Shown: positions 41,039-52,912, counted from the first letter of the stretch. The stretch: DNA of 64,000 nucleotides from Kluyvera genomosp. 3 (GCA_002211745.1 CP022114.1:2698645-2762644); one strand, 5' to 3'. Notes: a model not told the origin generated them from the letters alone. Program-made: numbers and translations.

Positions 41039-41052
41039 TTATCCTCAGCCTC

Positions 41053-41915
41053 TTAGACTATATGATTTGCGGTACTGGAGGGGGTTTTTGCCATATATTT
41101 TCGAAAACTGGTGATAAACCAGGCATACTCCGTAAATCCCGATTGCTCCCCACTTCTCTGACCGACAGCGTGGTATGAACCAGCAGTTCGCAAGCATGGC
41201 GAATGCGCCGCATGATCAAATACTCCTGCAACGTGCCGCCCGTTTCCCGGCGAAAACGACGTGATGCATGCCCTTCCGAGCAACCGGAAGCTGCGGCTAG
41301 CGCCTCCAGCGTGCAGTGCCCTGAAAATGTCCCTCAATCCACCGGATAATACCGGCAGAAAAGGCGTTCTGATCTGAAAGCAGCGCGTTTTCCAGCACCT
41401 GTTCCGGAAGTAAGCTAATCAGCTGCATCAGAAGTAGCGCACTGTCATTGATGGTGACCTGGTTAGCGCTGGTCAGCCGTTCAAAACGCTCGAACAGCAT
41501 CTCGATCATCGGCTGAATGGCAGAAACATCGAAAATGCGAATCTTCTCGCCATAACGACTAAGCTGGCGCAGCAGTATCTGTAGCCGGGGAAAATCGCGG
41601 AAGAAAGGCTCCAGCAGCGTTCCGTTGAAATGCAACGTGGTACGGTGATACTGATTACGCGCGCCCTGCTCGACATGAACTTTATGCACCCTTCCCGGCG
41701 GAAACACAAAGAGCCGCCCGGTTTTACCGTGAACTGCTGATGTTCCGCCACGGCAATGCCCACTCCCTGGGTAATAAATAGCATCTCAGGGCATTCATGA
41801 AAATGATAATAATCTGCGGTGTATTCCTCATGCGATTAAAATAGATTGCCGTTTCATCAATCTCGAGGGTTTCCAGCAAGGTGACATCTTTCCCATAGCC
41901 GCGTGGTGTTGCCAT
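41053..41915 (-). CDS. AraC-family regulator of the oligosaccharide cluster
   Basis: N-terminal cupin-like effector domain (MATPRGYGKDVTLLETLEID; FVFPPGRVHKVHVEQGARN) and C-terminal double helix-turn-helix (ALAAASGCSEGHASRRFRRE, then LIMRRIRHACELLVHTTLSV and SGFTEYAWFITSFRKYMAKT). About 290 residues after repair of several breaks (near 41825, 41713, 41322 and 41140). Members of this layout activate sugar-catabolism genes on binding a saccharide. It lies in the same orientation downstream of the KdgM, enzyme and symporter genes, so it probably controls them. Confidence 0.8.
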
Positions 41916-42129
41916 AGAGCCTCTGTTCAAAAAATAGTATTTATTCCGTGATACGTAGATACCCGCGATGACAGGCAAAAATATTGTCGTTGACTACGAT
42001 AAATCAAACCCTGAGATAAATCACACTCAATAAATTGAAACAGTTATCTAAAAAGTGAAGGGACAGTATTTAGCTACGGATAATACTCTCCTTCCGGGTT
42101 AAAGGCATAAAAAATAAGACAGGTATTAT

Positions 42130-42851
42130 TTAAAGATTGAACGTCACCCGAGCCTGACTCGAGAGTCTGGCTTACCGGTCTCACCATTATAATTACTTTG
42201 CTCATCGAGATAATCATATTCAAAATAGGGGCTAAAGTAGTTATTCCAGCGATATTTAATGGTTAGCGCATTTTCGGTTGCCCAGCGTTTACCGTTATTG
42301 TATTTCAGATCAGGATCCTGATGCATGTAGGCCGTACCTTGCCACATCAGATTCCAGTCAGGGTTAATTTTATAGCTGAGGAACAGATCGATACGGTGCT
42401 CGTTATCGTGTACCGTGTCACCCGCATTATCTTCAACATCGTAATTATGATGGTCCAGACGGTAGCGGATACCGCTCGACAGGTCATTCGTCACTTTATA
42501 ATTCAGACGAATATAGGGGCGCAGCTGGGTACCGCTATTGCTCCAGTGAATAGCCCCACCCGGCACCAACGCGAAACGATCGTTAATATGCCAGGTATAG
42601 TTCGTTTCCATTTCATTATAAGACGTGGTCATATCGTCTACGGACGGCGAACCGTTATTATTGTCCGTCTCCATGCTGGCCCACCAGCCATTCTGCCAAC
42701 TATCACTGACTTTAAATCGGGATTCATAGCTGTGGTTGCCAATATTATAGCCACCGCGAACATCGAACTGTACCGCATGCACAGCAGGAGAAAGCGCCAG
42801 CAACATACATGCTGCCAGCAGCGTGTTTTTCCTTAAAAAAGACATAGACAA
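42130..42851 (-). CDS. KdgM-family oligosaccharide porin
   Basis: Outer-membrane 12-strand beta-barrel for acidic oligosaccharides (oligogalacturonate-type). Signal peptide ending AVHA at about residue 26; mature start VQFDVRGGYNIGNHSYESRF is the family signature; ...YFSPYFEYDYLDEQSN near the end. One G is missing near 42147; repaired, it ends RVRLGVTFNL with the alternating pattern of a last barrel strand. Sits between the AraC gene and a putative polysaccharide enzyme. The actual sugar is not determined. Confidence 0.85.
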
Positions 42852-42955
42852 GACTCCAGTGAAGGATTTAATAAATAGATTTATATTAATAATGTATTTT
42901 TAATTGCTCCGGACAGGGCAATTAAATTAGCCGTAACAAATCTGCCAACTCACGG

Positions 42956-44578
42956 TCAATTGTGTTTGACCAGACAATTCACTTCGCCAACGATCTCCTG
43001 CGCCAGTGGGCCGGTCGGGCTGCATAACGTCGTACATCGGCGTTCGGTATCGGTATAGCCTTGCAGCGTTACCGGTAGATGCGCGTCGTACACGGCAGCC
43101 AGCAGCTCGACTCCCTTGCGCGCCCCGGCGGGCAGGTGAAGGTATCCTCGCGGGTCACGCTTCCCGGCGCGATAAGGTAGCGTGTCCGGCAGGTGAAATC
43201 GGGTCGCGCTGCGGTTCTTGCACCGAATCCCCTTCTTCGAAGACGACATCCAGCGCATCGCACTCAACGACTATCTCCCAACCTTCAGCGGTTTTCTGGT
43301 GGCGGCAATCGCGAAACCAGACCAGTGGTCGCAGTACCCGTCCGTGTTGGTCATATATTCCCGGCACCCACAGCGGCGCATCGCCTTGCGCCACACCGGT
43401 CAACAACCCGGCGCTAAAGGGATCGGGAAATAAGGCGACGTCGCATGATAAGGCCTGTCGCCGTTTATCAGCGGCAGCGTGAAGGTGCGTTGGCCGTCAT
43501 GCCACAGGTACAGCCGCGCCTGTAGCCCTCATCATGGAATGCGGTAAAGGCGAACGCGGGCGATAGCGGACCAGCGGCACATTCTTCGAGGACGGGCAGA
43601 TGGGCCCACGTTTGCTGCACATTGAGGTGCTGCACACAAAGGCTAATATTCTCGCCCACCAACCGATGTTCAGCGCGATAGGCATCCGTCTGCCGCCCTT
43701 AAACCACAGGTTCACGCTTTGCTCGTCATCGTCATACCAGAAGTGAAGAAAACGGTCGGTACAGGCCTGCGAAAAGGCGCTGGCCACGGCCTGTTCCTGC
43801 GAATTCAGCAAACCTAAGCGTGCGCTGACTGCCAGAATTTCATTAAAGGCGCTATCGCCATAAGCACCTATCGAGCGCCCCACTGGAAACCACTGCCGTC
43901 AGCGTTAAGCATGGACAGCACCAACGTCACCGCCTGCCGCAATGACGCCTTGAGCCAGTCAGCCACTTCTAATCCGGTTTCGAGGTGACGTTGGCAAATT
44001 TCCGCTACCAGTAACACGCTGTAGCGATCGAAACGCCCATGACCGTTAGTTTCATCCGCACAACCGTTCTGCGCGTGAGCGCGATAATGCGCAAGCAATC
44101 GCTGTAGAATTTCCTGCGATGCCCGCTCGCTCTCCCAGCCCAATAAAAAACGCAGACGTGCCACGCTAAACGCCACGCCATAGAAGTTGGTGGGAAAACG
44201 CGGATTCAATTGCCACGTTCCCTCTTCAACCATCTCTTGCCAGTTCAGGTTGCAGCGCAGTGTCGTCAGCTGTTCAGCACTCAGCACACGTTCCAGACTT
44301 TCGTGTTGCTTTAGCTTCAGCAGCGCCTGAAGAAAATAGTATTTTCCCCAGTTATCGCAAGGCGCGGCGACCAGCACCGGCCATACGCTCCGCCATTGGT
44401 CTTCGGGTTCCATCCCTCGTTCAAGTAATAAACTTAACGCCAGCGCAAATTTACCGCTAACATAAGGATCGCCCTCCAGGGTTAATGTGTGCCCAAAACT
44501 CTGCTGCTTATTCAGGGTCCTGTTGACGGTGGTGTGTATCACCTGATAAAGCTGGCTAATAATGTGTTCTCTTTTCAT
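42956..44578 (-). CDS. putative carbohydrate-active enzyme (alpha/alpha-toroid plus beta-sandwich)
   Basis: About 540 residues once five breaks (near 43875, 43690, 43525, 43425, 43265) are bridged. The N-terminal two thirds is helical with repeated hairpins (SGKFALALSLLLERG, NWGKYYFLQALLKLK, GVAFSVARLRFLLGW, NGHGRFDRYSVLLVAEIC, GAYGDSAFNEIL), as in toroid-type lyases and hydrolases; the last third is beta-rich. No signal peptide, so cytosolic. I do not recognise the exact family. Located directly after the oligosaccharide symporter (stop/start within 8 bases) and before the KdgM porin; a role in cutting the imported oligosaccharide is inferred. Confidence 0.55.
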
Positions 44579-44585
44579 TGTTAAC

Positions 44586-45843
44586 TCATGAGCGCTCGGC
44601 ATTCAGTGCCAATCGGGTTGATGATTGATTGTCTTTCAATAGCACAGAAGAAATAATCGTAAACAACAGCACCGTCCCCCCATTAATAGATAAGTATCGG
44701 CAAAACCAATTTTTTCATATAAATAACCGCTCAAAGGTGAAAGCAGTACGGTACCGATATAGTTCACACTCTGGTAGCCTAATAAATACATTGTGCCGTT
44801 TACTTTTTTATCAAAATTCATCTCAAGGTATTTAAATATCGACACCAGCAGGAACGACATTTCAATTCCCCAGGAGAGTTTGATAATGCCAATCGCCAGC
44901 GCGCTAGTAACCAGACCGGAACCGATAAAGCGTGCCGCCACCACAAAACCGGTAATCAACATGCCGCATTTCGGCCCCAGTCGGTTGACAATACCCGGCG
45001 CAATCATCATAAACAGAAATTCGCAGCCAAGGCTCGCCGCCCCAGATAGCCATACATCTGGTGCCCGGCCTCTTTGCTGGGAAAAAAGGTAATGAAGAAA
45101 CGCGGATACTGCTGCTCAGCGACGAACAGCACCCATACTACGCCACAGACATAGAGGACAAACGTCCAGAATTTACGCTGTTGGAACAGCGCGGTAATAT
45201 CTTTTAACGTGGTTTTTTCTTTGGCGATGATACGGCTTTTCACCTCATCGCTAACCTCAATCTTCATGGTCATGACGATAATCAGGATCACCAGTGCGCC
45301 AACGGAACTGATACCGAAGTTGATCATCGGATTAATGTTGAAAATGTAGCCCGTACTTGCCGCCGAGAAAACGGAGCCGATCGCCCCCCACATCCGGATC
45401 TGCCCGAATTCAAGGTCGAAGAGACGGCCAAAACGATCAAGATAGGATTCTGCAGCCGCACAACCCGCATAATATCCCATGCTCAAAAATACCGCGCCCA
45501 CGACGATACCGAGATACAGGACATGCTGTAACAGTGGTTTGTAGATATAAAAGAAGAACGGAAATACGGTAATAGAAATCAGAGAGATAAAGAACAGCAA
45601 ATCTTTGCGTAACCCGAGCCTGTCAATTAAAAAGCCATATACTGGTTTAATCAACACGGCACAAAAGCCGTTAACCGCAAAAACAATACCGATCGCGACG
45701 CCGTCCAAACCAATTTTTTCTGACAACCAGAATGAATAGGTATCCAGCGTGGCTTTCCATGAAAAGAAATACACTAATATAAACAGGCTCAGCGTAATAT
45801 AAATTTTCCGCCTTGCTTTTACTGCCCCGTCGCACGTATTCAT
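44586..45843 (-). CDS. oligosaccharide:H+ symporter (LacY-family MFS)
   Basis: Twelve-span carrier of the OHS family (LacY, RafB, CscB relatives): YFFSWKATLDTYSFWLSEKI, GIVFAVNGFCAVLIKPVYGF and the loop IDRLGLRKDLLF match LacY-type segments. ATG 45843 (MNTCDGAVKARRKIY) has GGGGGT five bases upstream and is preferred to the ATG at 45867. Breaks near 45043 and 44690; repaired, it ends SSTRLALNAERS at 44586. First gene of a cluster with a putative hydrolase/lyase, KdgM porin and AraC regulator, which suggests uptake of a plant or mucin-type oligosaccharide. Confidence 0.8.
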
Positions 45844-46013
45844 ATACCCCCTATTTTGGAGAGCCAACAGTATTCGCGAGACTTGTTCTAAAACGGCATT
45901 GAGATCACAAAAAAAATCATTCTGCGTAAATCAATGCGTTAATTGACGTAGAAAACGGTGAAAGTTTTGGAATTATGATGCAAATTTTTCTTTTCTGATA
46001 CGCAACAATTTGT

Positions 46014-46036
46014 CCCGGCAGCACGGCGCTGCCGGG
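46014..46036 (-). terminator. hairpin after tyrR
   Basis: CCCGGCAGC / GCTGCCGGG with a five-base loop, 18 bases past the tyrR stop; no clear T tract, so termination is uncertain. Confidence 0.5.
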
Positions 46037-46053
46037 TCAGTGTGGGAAAAGTG

Positions 46054-47591
46054 TTACTCTTCGCCCTTCTTATTGCTCAGGCCATATTCCCGCAATTTGT
46101 TCGCAATCGCCGTGTGCGATACGCCCAGACGCTTGGCGAGTTTACGGGTACTTGGATAGCTGCGGTAAAGCTGAGTCAGCACCGAGCGTTCAAAGCGGCG
46201 GGTAATATCGTCCAGCGAACCTTCCATCGCCTCTTCGCCGACCGCGGCGCTTGAAACGTCATGGTCCGGCAGCAGCACGTCCTGCGGACGCAGCTCGTAG
46301 CCTTCCAGTTGGGTCAGCGCACGGTAGACCGCATTCTTCAGTTGGCGAACGTTACCCGGCCAGCCGTAGCGGGTCAGCACGGTGTTGAGGTCGGTAGACA
46401 GCTTCGGCCGCGAAATCCTTGTTCATCGGCAAAGCGCGCGACAAACAGTTCGGTCAGCGGCATGATGTCCTGCGGACGATCGCGCAGCGGTGGCAAGTTG
46501 AGGGTCAGCACGTTAAGGCGGTAGTAGAGATCTTCACGGAACAGCCCTTTTTGCACCAGCTCCACCAGATTTTTCTGCGTCGCGCAGATAACACGCACGT
46601 CAACGTGCACTTCATGATCTTCACCAACGCGGCGGAAAGTGCCGTCGTTAAGGAAGCGCAGCAGTTTGGTCTGCATACGCGGCGACATTTCACCAATTTC
46701 ATCCAGCAGCACCGAGCCGCCGTTAGCCTGTTCGAAGAACCCTTCTTACCGTCGGCGGCGTCGCCAAACAGCTCGCTCTCCACCGCATCTTCCGGAATGG
46801 AGCCGCAGTTCAGCGCCAGATACGGCTTCGCCGCACGCGGGCTGGCCAGATGGCAGGCATGCGCCAGCAGGTCTTTGCCGGTGCCGGTTTCGCCGACGAT
46901 CAGCAGCGGCGCGGTGAGCAGCGCCAGCTTGCGCGCCTGATCCACCACCTGACACATCCGCGGCTTACGGCGACAATCTGACTGAACGCGCTGACGTCCT
47001 GCGTGGTCATGGTTTGCAGCTGACGGCCCATGCGCAGCGTGGAGCGTAACATCACGACAGCGCCAGCCAGAATACGCGCGTCATTCTCACCGTTGAGATA
47101 CACCGGCGTGGCCTCCAGCAGGAAGTTTTGCCCGTGGATCACGACATGTTCAGCATGTGACTCCACCGTATCGCTCTCCAGCCAGCGCTGGAAGTTGAAG
47201 CCGCTAATCAGTTGCGCCACGTTATGGTTGCGCATGCGCTCCTGGCTAAGACCAAACAGCTGGCAGCTTGCCGGGTTAGCGCGTTCAATTTTGCTGCGCG
47301 TGTCCAACGAGAGCACCGGCTCCGGCATCGCTTCCAGCAGCGCGCTCAACGCCAGATGTTCACGCTCTGAGGCATCCACGGCACGGTGCGGACGTCGGTG
47401 ACGCCAGCAATACGGCGGATCTCCGCCATCAGGCTGCTGAAGCTGGCGAAATCCAGCTCCGCGAAATTCAGGTAGATTCGGCCAACAGGGTCGATATCGA
47501 TGCCGCGCAGGTCAATGCCGCGCAGGACCAATAAATCGAGCAGTTCACGTGTCAGACCGAGACGGTCTTCACAAAAGACTTCAAGACGCAT
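46054..47591 (-). CDS. tyrR: aromatic amino-acid regulator TyrR
   Basis: Regulates aroF, tyrP, aroP, mtr and others in response to tyrosine, phenylalanine and tryptophan. N-terminal ACT domain (MRLEVFCEDRLGLTRELLDL), PAS domain (ALLEAMPEPVLSLD), AAA+ domain with Walker A GETGTGKDL but without the GAFTGA loop, as in all TyrR, and C-terminal helix-turn-helix (RKLAKRLGVSHTAIANKLRE). Four breaks (near 47378, 46968, 46747, 46412); repaired, 513 residues as in E. coli. A palindromic TyrR box upstream suggests self-control. Confidence 0.95.
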
Positions 47592-47658
47592 GTGGGGTTC
47601 ACCCTTATAAGCCAAAGACGTATGAATCATAAGACACTTATTCGCTGGCGTGAAGATG

Positions 47659-47680
47659 ACTGTCAACAATTATTGACAGT
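47659..47680 (-). promoter_or_regulatory. TyrR box and overlapping -35 of tyrR
   Basis: Dyad with arms ACTGTCAA and TTGACAGT around a six-base centre, fitting TGTAAA-N6-TTTACA. On the - strand its TTGACA also serves as a -35 with GAATAA 17 bases on, so TyrR binding would occlude its own promoter, as in E. coli. Confidence 0.75.
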
Positions 47681-47790
47681 ATGGCGGAAAAATAGCCGTT
47701 GCGCCGTAAAGTTATGCGTTCAATTAATAAACCGTACCCAACGGTCCCTCGCCCCTTCGGGAGAAGGGCCAATTGCGCCAGGGGAAAGAG

Positions 47791-48494
47791 TTACCCCATC
47801 CGGTGTTCGCCGCGCTCCAGCGCCGTACGCTCAAAGAAGCGCTGAATCACCCGCCGGCCATAAACGCCGCGCGGTCGGACATGTGTGCAATCACATCCGC
47901 ATCGTGGCTCACCAGCAGATAGGTCATGCTGTGTTCCAGCTTCAGGCGATTGAGTAAATTGAGGATCTCGGCCTGCACCGACATATCCAGCGCCGATGTA
48001 GGTTCATCGAGCAGCAGAATTTTGGGCCGCAGCAGCAGCGCTCGGGCAATCGCCACGCGCTGGCGCTGGCCGCCGGAAAGCTGATGTGGATAGCGGCTGG
48101 CGGCATCTGCGGGCAAACCCACCTGCTCCAGCGCCGTCTGCACCCGCGCTGCAATATCCGTTTCGCCGTGAATTTTCAGCGGTTCGGCCAGCGTGCGCCA
48201 CAGCGTATGGTTCGGGTGCAACGACGCGTACGGATCCTGGAAAACCATCTGCACGTTACGGCGTCGTTCTCCCTGGAAACGTGATCCCGGCGTAATGCGC
48301 TGACCAAACAGCGCGACGTTGCCGCGCCACTCGCGCTGAAGCCCGGCAATGACGCGTAAAATCGTCGATTTGCCGCAGCCTGATTCACCAATCAGGCTAA
48401 AGGTCTCTCCCTCATCGATGTGAAAACTGGCGGCAGACACCGCCGTTTTTTCACCAAAGGTCACCTGTAGCGCCTCAAGATTAACGATCGCCAT
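47791..48494 (-). CDS. peptide/nickel-type ABC importer, second ATPase (DppF/OppF-like)
   Basis: ATPase subunit: Walker A GESGCGKST, Q-loop VFQDPYASLHPNHTL, signature LSGGQRQRVAIARAL, Walker B ILLLDEPTSALDMS, switch LVSHDADVIAHM. One break near 47868; repaired, it ends ERGEHRMG, giving about 234 residues, shorter than most DppF because the usual C-terminal Fe-S/oligopeptide extension is missing. Start ATG 48494 overlaps the preceding ATPase gene by 14 bases. Last gene of the five-gene operon, 200 bases from tyrR. Confidence 0.85.
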
Positions 48495-49314
48495 GTGCTG
48501 CCTCCGTAAAATTCTGCGTGCGGTCCAGCGTCGGCAGCATCTGCCCGTAAGTTTGCGCGTTCGGGCGACAGGTCCATAGCGTGCGGGTATAAGGATGCGT
48601 CGCCTGTGGCAGCTCGCGGGCCGCCATCTCATCAACGCCGTTGCCCTGATACATCACCAGCACCCGATCGCAGTGCTGGGCCACCAGCGGAAGATCGTGG
48701 CTAATCAGCAACATCGCCATATGCCGCTGCTCGCACTGCGTCACCAGCAGCTCAAGGATCTGATTACGCAACCGCGCGTCCAGCGCCGAGGTCGGTTCAT
48801 CGGCAATCAGTACCTGCGGGTCGTTGATCAACGCAATGGCGATCATCACCCGCTGCCCATGCCGCCGGACAGTTCGCCCGGATAGCGGCTCACCACGCGT
48901 ACGTCCAGCCCATCGCCAGCACCGCGGCTTCAATTTTCTCCTGTCGTTCACGGCGGCTGAGTCTCTGATGCAGCGTTAACGCTTCTTCCAGCTGTGCATA
49001 AACCGTTTTCACCGGATTCAGCGCGTAGCGAGGGTCCTGCAACACCATCGCAATATCGTTACCGCGCAGCGCGCGCCAGCCTTTAGCGTCCAGCGACAGC
49101 ACATCGCGCCCCAACACGTTGAGACGCTTAGCGCTAACGATGCCGGGTTTGCGCACCAGCCCATCAGCGCACGTGCGGTCATGGATTTGCCGGAGCCGGA
49201 TTCTCCCACCAGCGCCAGCCGCTCGTTGCCGAGGGTAAAGCGCATCTGGTTGACAACCCGTGCGCCGGGATAATCAATATTCAGCCCTTCTACGGAGAGT
49301 CGTGGCTCAGTCAT
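48481..49314 (-). CDS. peptide/nickel-type ABC importer, first ATPase (DppD/OppD-like)
   Basis: Start MTEPRLSVEGLNIDYPG; Walker A GESGSGKSMTARALMG, Q-loop MVLQDPRYALNPVKT, Walker B VLIADEPTSALDAR, and C-terminal ATHPYTRTLW typical of the family. Breaks near 49165, 48907 and 48860 split it; the signature region (LSGGMGQRVMIAIAL after repair) falls at the last of these. Overlaps the permease gene before it and the second ATPase after it, so tightly coupled. Confidence 0.83.
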
Positions 49315-50138
49315 GTTGCGGCTCCAGTACGTCACGTAAACCATCACCCAGCAGGTTAAACGCCAGGCTGGCGATCAGAATCGCGGCCCCTGGCGCAGCG
49401 GCAATCCACCACTGGTCAAATATCACCTGCATGCCGTCGGCTATCATCGCGCCCACTCCGCCATCGGCGGACGCGCGCCCAGACCGAGGAAACCGAGCCC
49501 GGCGGCGGCCAGAATGATCCCCGCCAGATCCAGCGCCAGCCGCACGATCGCCGATGGCAGACACAGCGGCAGAATATGGCCCACCAGCAACCGCAGACCA
49601 CGAATGCCCATCATCTCAGCGGCGGCCAGATAATCGCTGTGCCGCAGGCGCTGAATCTCGCTGCGCGCCTGACGCGCGTAGGCGGGCCAGGTAGTTAGCG
49701 CCAGCGCCAATGCGCCGTTGACCAGCCCGGGCCAAGCATCGCCACAAAGGCAAAGGCCAGAATCAACCGCGGCATCGACATCACCACGTCGGTAAAGCGC
49801 ATCAGAATGCGCTCCAGCCAGCCGCCGTAATAGCCGGAAAGAATCCCTATCAGCAGCCCTACCGGCAGCGTAATTACCGTCACCAGCGCAACCAGCCCCA
49901 GCGCCGGACGGGTGCCGTAAATCAGCCTTGAGAGCAGGTCGCGCCCGTAGCTGTCGGTGCCCAGCCAATGCTGGGCCGAAGGCATTTGCAGGCGCATCGC
50001 GGCGTCCTGCCAGTTCGGATCCATTGGCGCGAGCCACGGCGCGAAAAGCGCAATCAGCAGCAGTAAAGCGATAACCATCAGCCCGCAGAAGGCCGCAGGG
50101 GAACGCAACAGACGGCGTAAAAATAGCGAAGCTGGCAT
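49307..50138 (-). CDS. peptide/nickel-type ABC importer, permease C (DppC-like)
   Basis: Inner-membrane permease with the leader RRLLRSPAAFCGLMVIALLL, the family block HWLGTDSYGRDLLSRLIYGTR and the EAA loop AAEMMGIRGLRLLVGHILP. Six spans. Breaks near 49730 and 49455; repaired about 277 residues, ending LRDVLEPQHD. Its ATG overlaps the stop of the first permease (TGATG), and its stop overlaps the ATPase start. Confidence 0.85.
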
Positions 50139-51184
50139 CAGCGAACCCTCGGGTCGGTTAGCCGCACCAGAACATCGGTGAGGTTATTAATCAACACAAA
50201 ACAAACGCCGATCAGCAGCGTTCCTCCATAATCGCCGCCGTATCGCCAGCAAACAGCGCCGTCGTCAGATAGCGGCCAATGCCCGGCCAGGAGAACACCG
50301 TCTCGGTCAGCACGGCGCCTTCCAGCATCGAGGTGTAGGCCAGCGCAATCACCGTCAGCAGCGTACCGCGGATGTTCGGCAGCACGTGGCGAAGCAGAAT
50401 GCTCATCTCCCAGCGCCCTTCGCGCGCGCCAGCAGAATGTACTCTTTGTTCATCTCGCTCAGGCAGGCGGAACGCGTGAGGCGCGTGATGCTCGCAAGCG
50501 AATAGTAGGCCAGCAGCAGCACCGGCAGCACCAGATGGCTGAAGGCGTTGCGGAACGCCTCTTTGTCGCCGGAAAGCCAGGTATCAATCAGCGCGAAACC
50601 GGTTTTCGGCTCGATAGTAAACTGATAAATATCGTCCAGCCGACCAGGGCCAGGGCTCCACTGTAGCTTCGCGTAAAACAGCGCCAGCATCAGCAGCCCA
50701 AGCCAGAAAATTGGCACCGAGTTGCCCAGCAGCGTCAGCGTACGCACGGCGAAATCCCACGGTGAACCGGCATAGCGGGCGCAGAGTACCCCGGCGATCA
50801 CGCCGAAAACCGCGCCGATAATCAGCGCCAGCGTCGCCAGTTCCAGCGTTGCCGGAAAGGCAGCCAGCAGATCTTGCAGCACTGGCTGCCCGGTCGCGCT
50901 GGCGGTGCCGAGATCGCCATGGGCCAGATTGACAAGATAGTGCCAGAACTGTACGGGCAGTGAGCGGTCAAGACCAAGCTGGTGACGCACCTGATCGTAG
51001 GTCGATTGACTGGCGTGATCGCCAACGATTTGTAGCACCCTGTCAACAGGAGAGAGCGCAGAGAGCGCGAAAGTGACCAGCAGCAGCCCAGCAGGGTGAG
51101 CGCCAGCGTGAGCAGGCTTTGCAATAGCGCCGACAGTAAACGCCGGGTGCGTTGCGCGGTGGGATTCGGTAAAGCGGCGGGCAT
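50138..51184 (-). CDS. peptide/nickel-type ABC importer, permease B (DppB-like)
   Basis: Permease with a single N-terminal span, then the periplasmic segment LGLDRSLPVQFWHYLVNLAH with G-D-LG-S typical of DppB, and the EAA loop ILLARAKGAGRWEMSILLRH-like region (joined after repair). Breaks near 51065, 50415 and 50222; repaired about 349 residues, ending LTDVLVRLTDPRVR. Forms a heterodimer with the next gene product. Follows the binding-protein gene by 78 bases. Confidence 0.85.
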
Positions 51185-51262
51185 GAGTATTCCGTATATC
51201 AACGATAAAACGAACGGCAGCGGCCCGACGATTGAGGCCGTCGGGCCGCTGAAGCGATGGCG

Positions 51263-52827
51263 TTACTTAGTGACGCGGTCGTACCAGACCATATCGGCGT
51301 TAAGCCCCTGCTGATAGCCTTTCACGTTATCGCGAACCACAATCTGAGTTTTTCCCTGATCGATAAAGACGTACGGCGAATGACGCTGGAGCTCTTCCTG
51401 CATTTTTTTGTACAGGTCGAGGCGTTTCGCGGCATCCGGCTCGGCCACCGCCGCCAGCGTCGCTTTGTTCAGTTCAGGGATTTTCCAACTGTTCAACCCG
51501 GCCACGGTGCTGGACTTACCATCGTTATAGGCGAAGGCGCTGGCGTTAGAGTGAGCATCGAAGTAATCCGGGATCCACAAGCGAATCGCCGCCTGATGCT
51601 GTTTCGCCCGCACCCGAGCGTAAACCTGGCTGCCGGCGGCAGGCAACAGATCGACCTTCACCCGCCCTGCGCAAAGCTCGCCTGCATCGACTGCGCGATG
51701 GTGATAAACGGCGGTTTATTTTCCACATCGAGGGTAAAGTGCGCGTCTTTGATGCCCGCTTTAGCCAGAATCACTTTCGCTTTCGCTGGGTCAAATTTGA
51801 ACGGCGTGTTATCCAGCGCGCCCGGGAAACCGACCGGCAGGAAGCTCTGATGAACGAAGTACTGGCCTTTCAGTAAATCTTTAGTGATGCCGTTATAGTC
51901 CACCAGCCAGCGGGCCGCTTCCCAGAACGCCGGGTTGGCCAGCAGCGGTTGGTACTGTTGCCGGTGTTGAACACCAGGTAGTTTTGCTCGGCGGAAGGAA
52001 TACTCAGCACCTGCAGGCCCGGTTTGCCCTGCAGAGCGTCAATCTGGTCAGCTCCCAGATCGCGCGCCACGTCGGCGTCGCCCTGCTGAATCAGCAGACG
52101 ACGGAGGCCGGATCGGGCACGTTTTTGATGATCACGCTTTTCAGCTTCGGCGCACCGGTCGGCGAGGTTTCGTTCGCTTCCAGGACGATCGCCTGATGCG
52201 GTTGATAGACGCGCATTTTGAAGGCACCGCTGCCCGCCGAGTGCATTTTCAGCCACTCGTTGCCGAAGTCGCTGCCTTTGACGTTGGCAGCCACCAGCTT
52301 CTCATCCACAATCGAGGCAATCGGCGTGGACAGAATATTCAGCGCCACCGCCGGGCTGACGTCGGCGGTCCAGCTGAGCTGCAGGTGTGGTCATCCACTT
52401 TCTTCAGCTGGCTGGCGATGTTGTCCGGCTGCCAGCCGAGGACGTTGAGAATGAATGCCGGTGATTTGTTCAGCGTCACGGCACGGGTGTAAGAGAAGAT
52501 GACATCTTCCGGGCGTAGCGGGTTGCCGGAAGCAAATTTCGCGTCGCTTTTCAGCTTGATGGTCAGCGTTTTCGCTGCCGCATCGGCCTGCCAGCTTTCC
52601 GCCAGAATCGGCGTAATTTTTGCCGGATCGTTGCGGTCTGGCTGCACCAGACGCTGATAAAGGCTCGGCACCGTCTGGATGCTGGAGAGCTCGTTGGCCT
52701 CCGCCGGGTCGAGGCTGACAATATCGTCCAGCCCCTGAGCCACTACCAGCGTGTTCGGTGGGGTGGCGGCATACGCGGAGGCTGACAGCGCGGTCAGCAC
52801 AAATAACGGCAGCAGTTTTCTGGTCAT
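51263..52827 (-). CDS. peptide/nickel-type ABC importer, periplasmic binding protein
   Basis: SBP family 5. Signal peptide MTRKLLPLFVLTALSASAYA, then TLVVAQGLDDIVSLDPAEAN, the family opening; AKFASGNPLRPEDVIFSYTR; ...LIRLWIPDYFDAHSN-type ligand-pocket block near the end. Four breaks (near 52385, 52098, 51955, 51662); repaired about 522 residues. First gene of an operon of binding protein, two permeases and two ATPases lodged between ycjF and tyrR, where E. coli has nothing. Ligand unknown (dipeptide, opine or metal chelate); position beside tyrR hints at no function by itself. Confidence 0.85.
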
Positions 52828-52912
52828 CGGACTTCCTGAGAGTGATCATGCAGTTGACGGTATCCGCTAAGTTAGCCCGCATGTCACTTTCAGTAAAGTT
52901 AAGTATAGATAT

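Noticed and set aside
47740-47775. REP/BIME-like element after the ABC operon (CCCTCGCCCCTTCGGGAGAAGGG region)
   Set aside because: Short imperfect hairpin only; it lacks the REP consensus and no second copy was noticed in the window.
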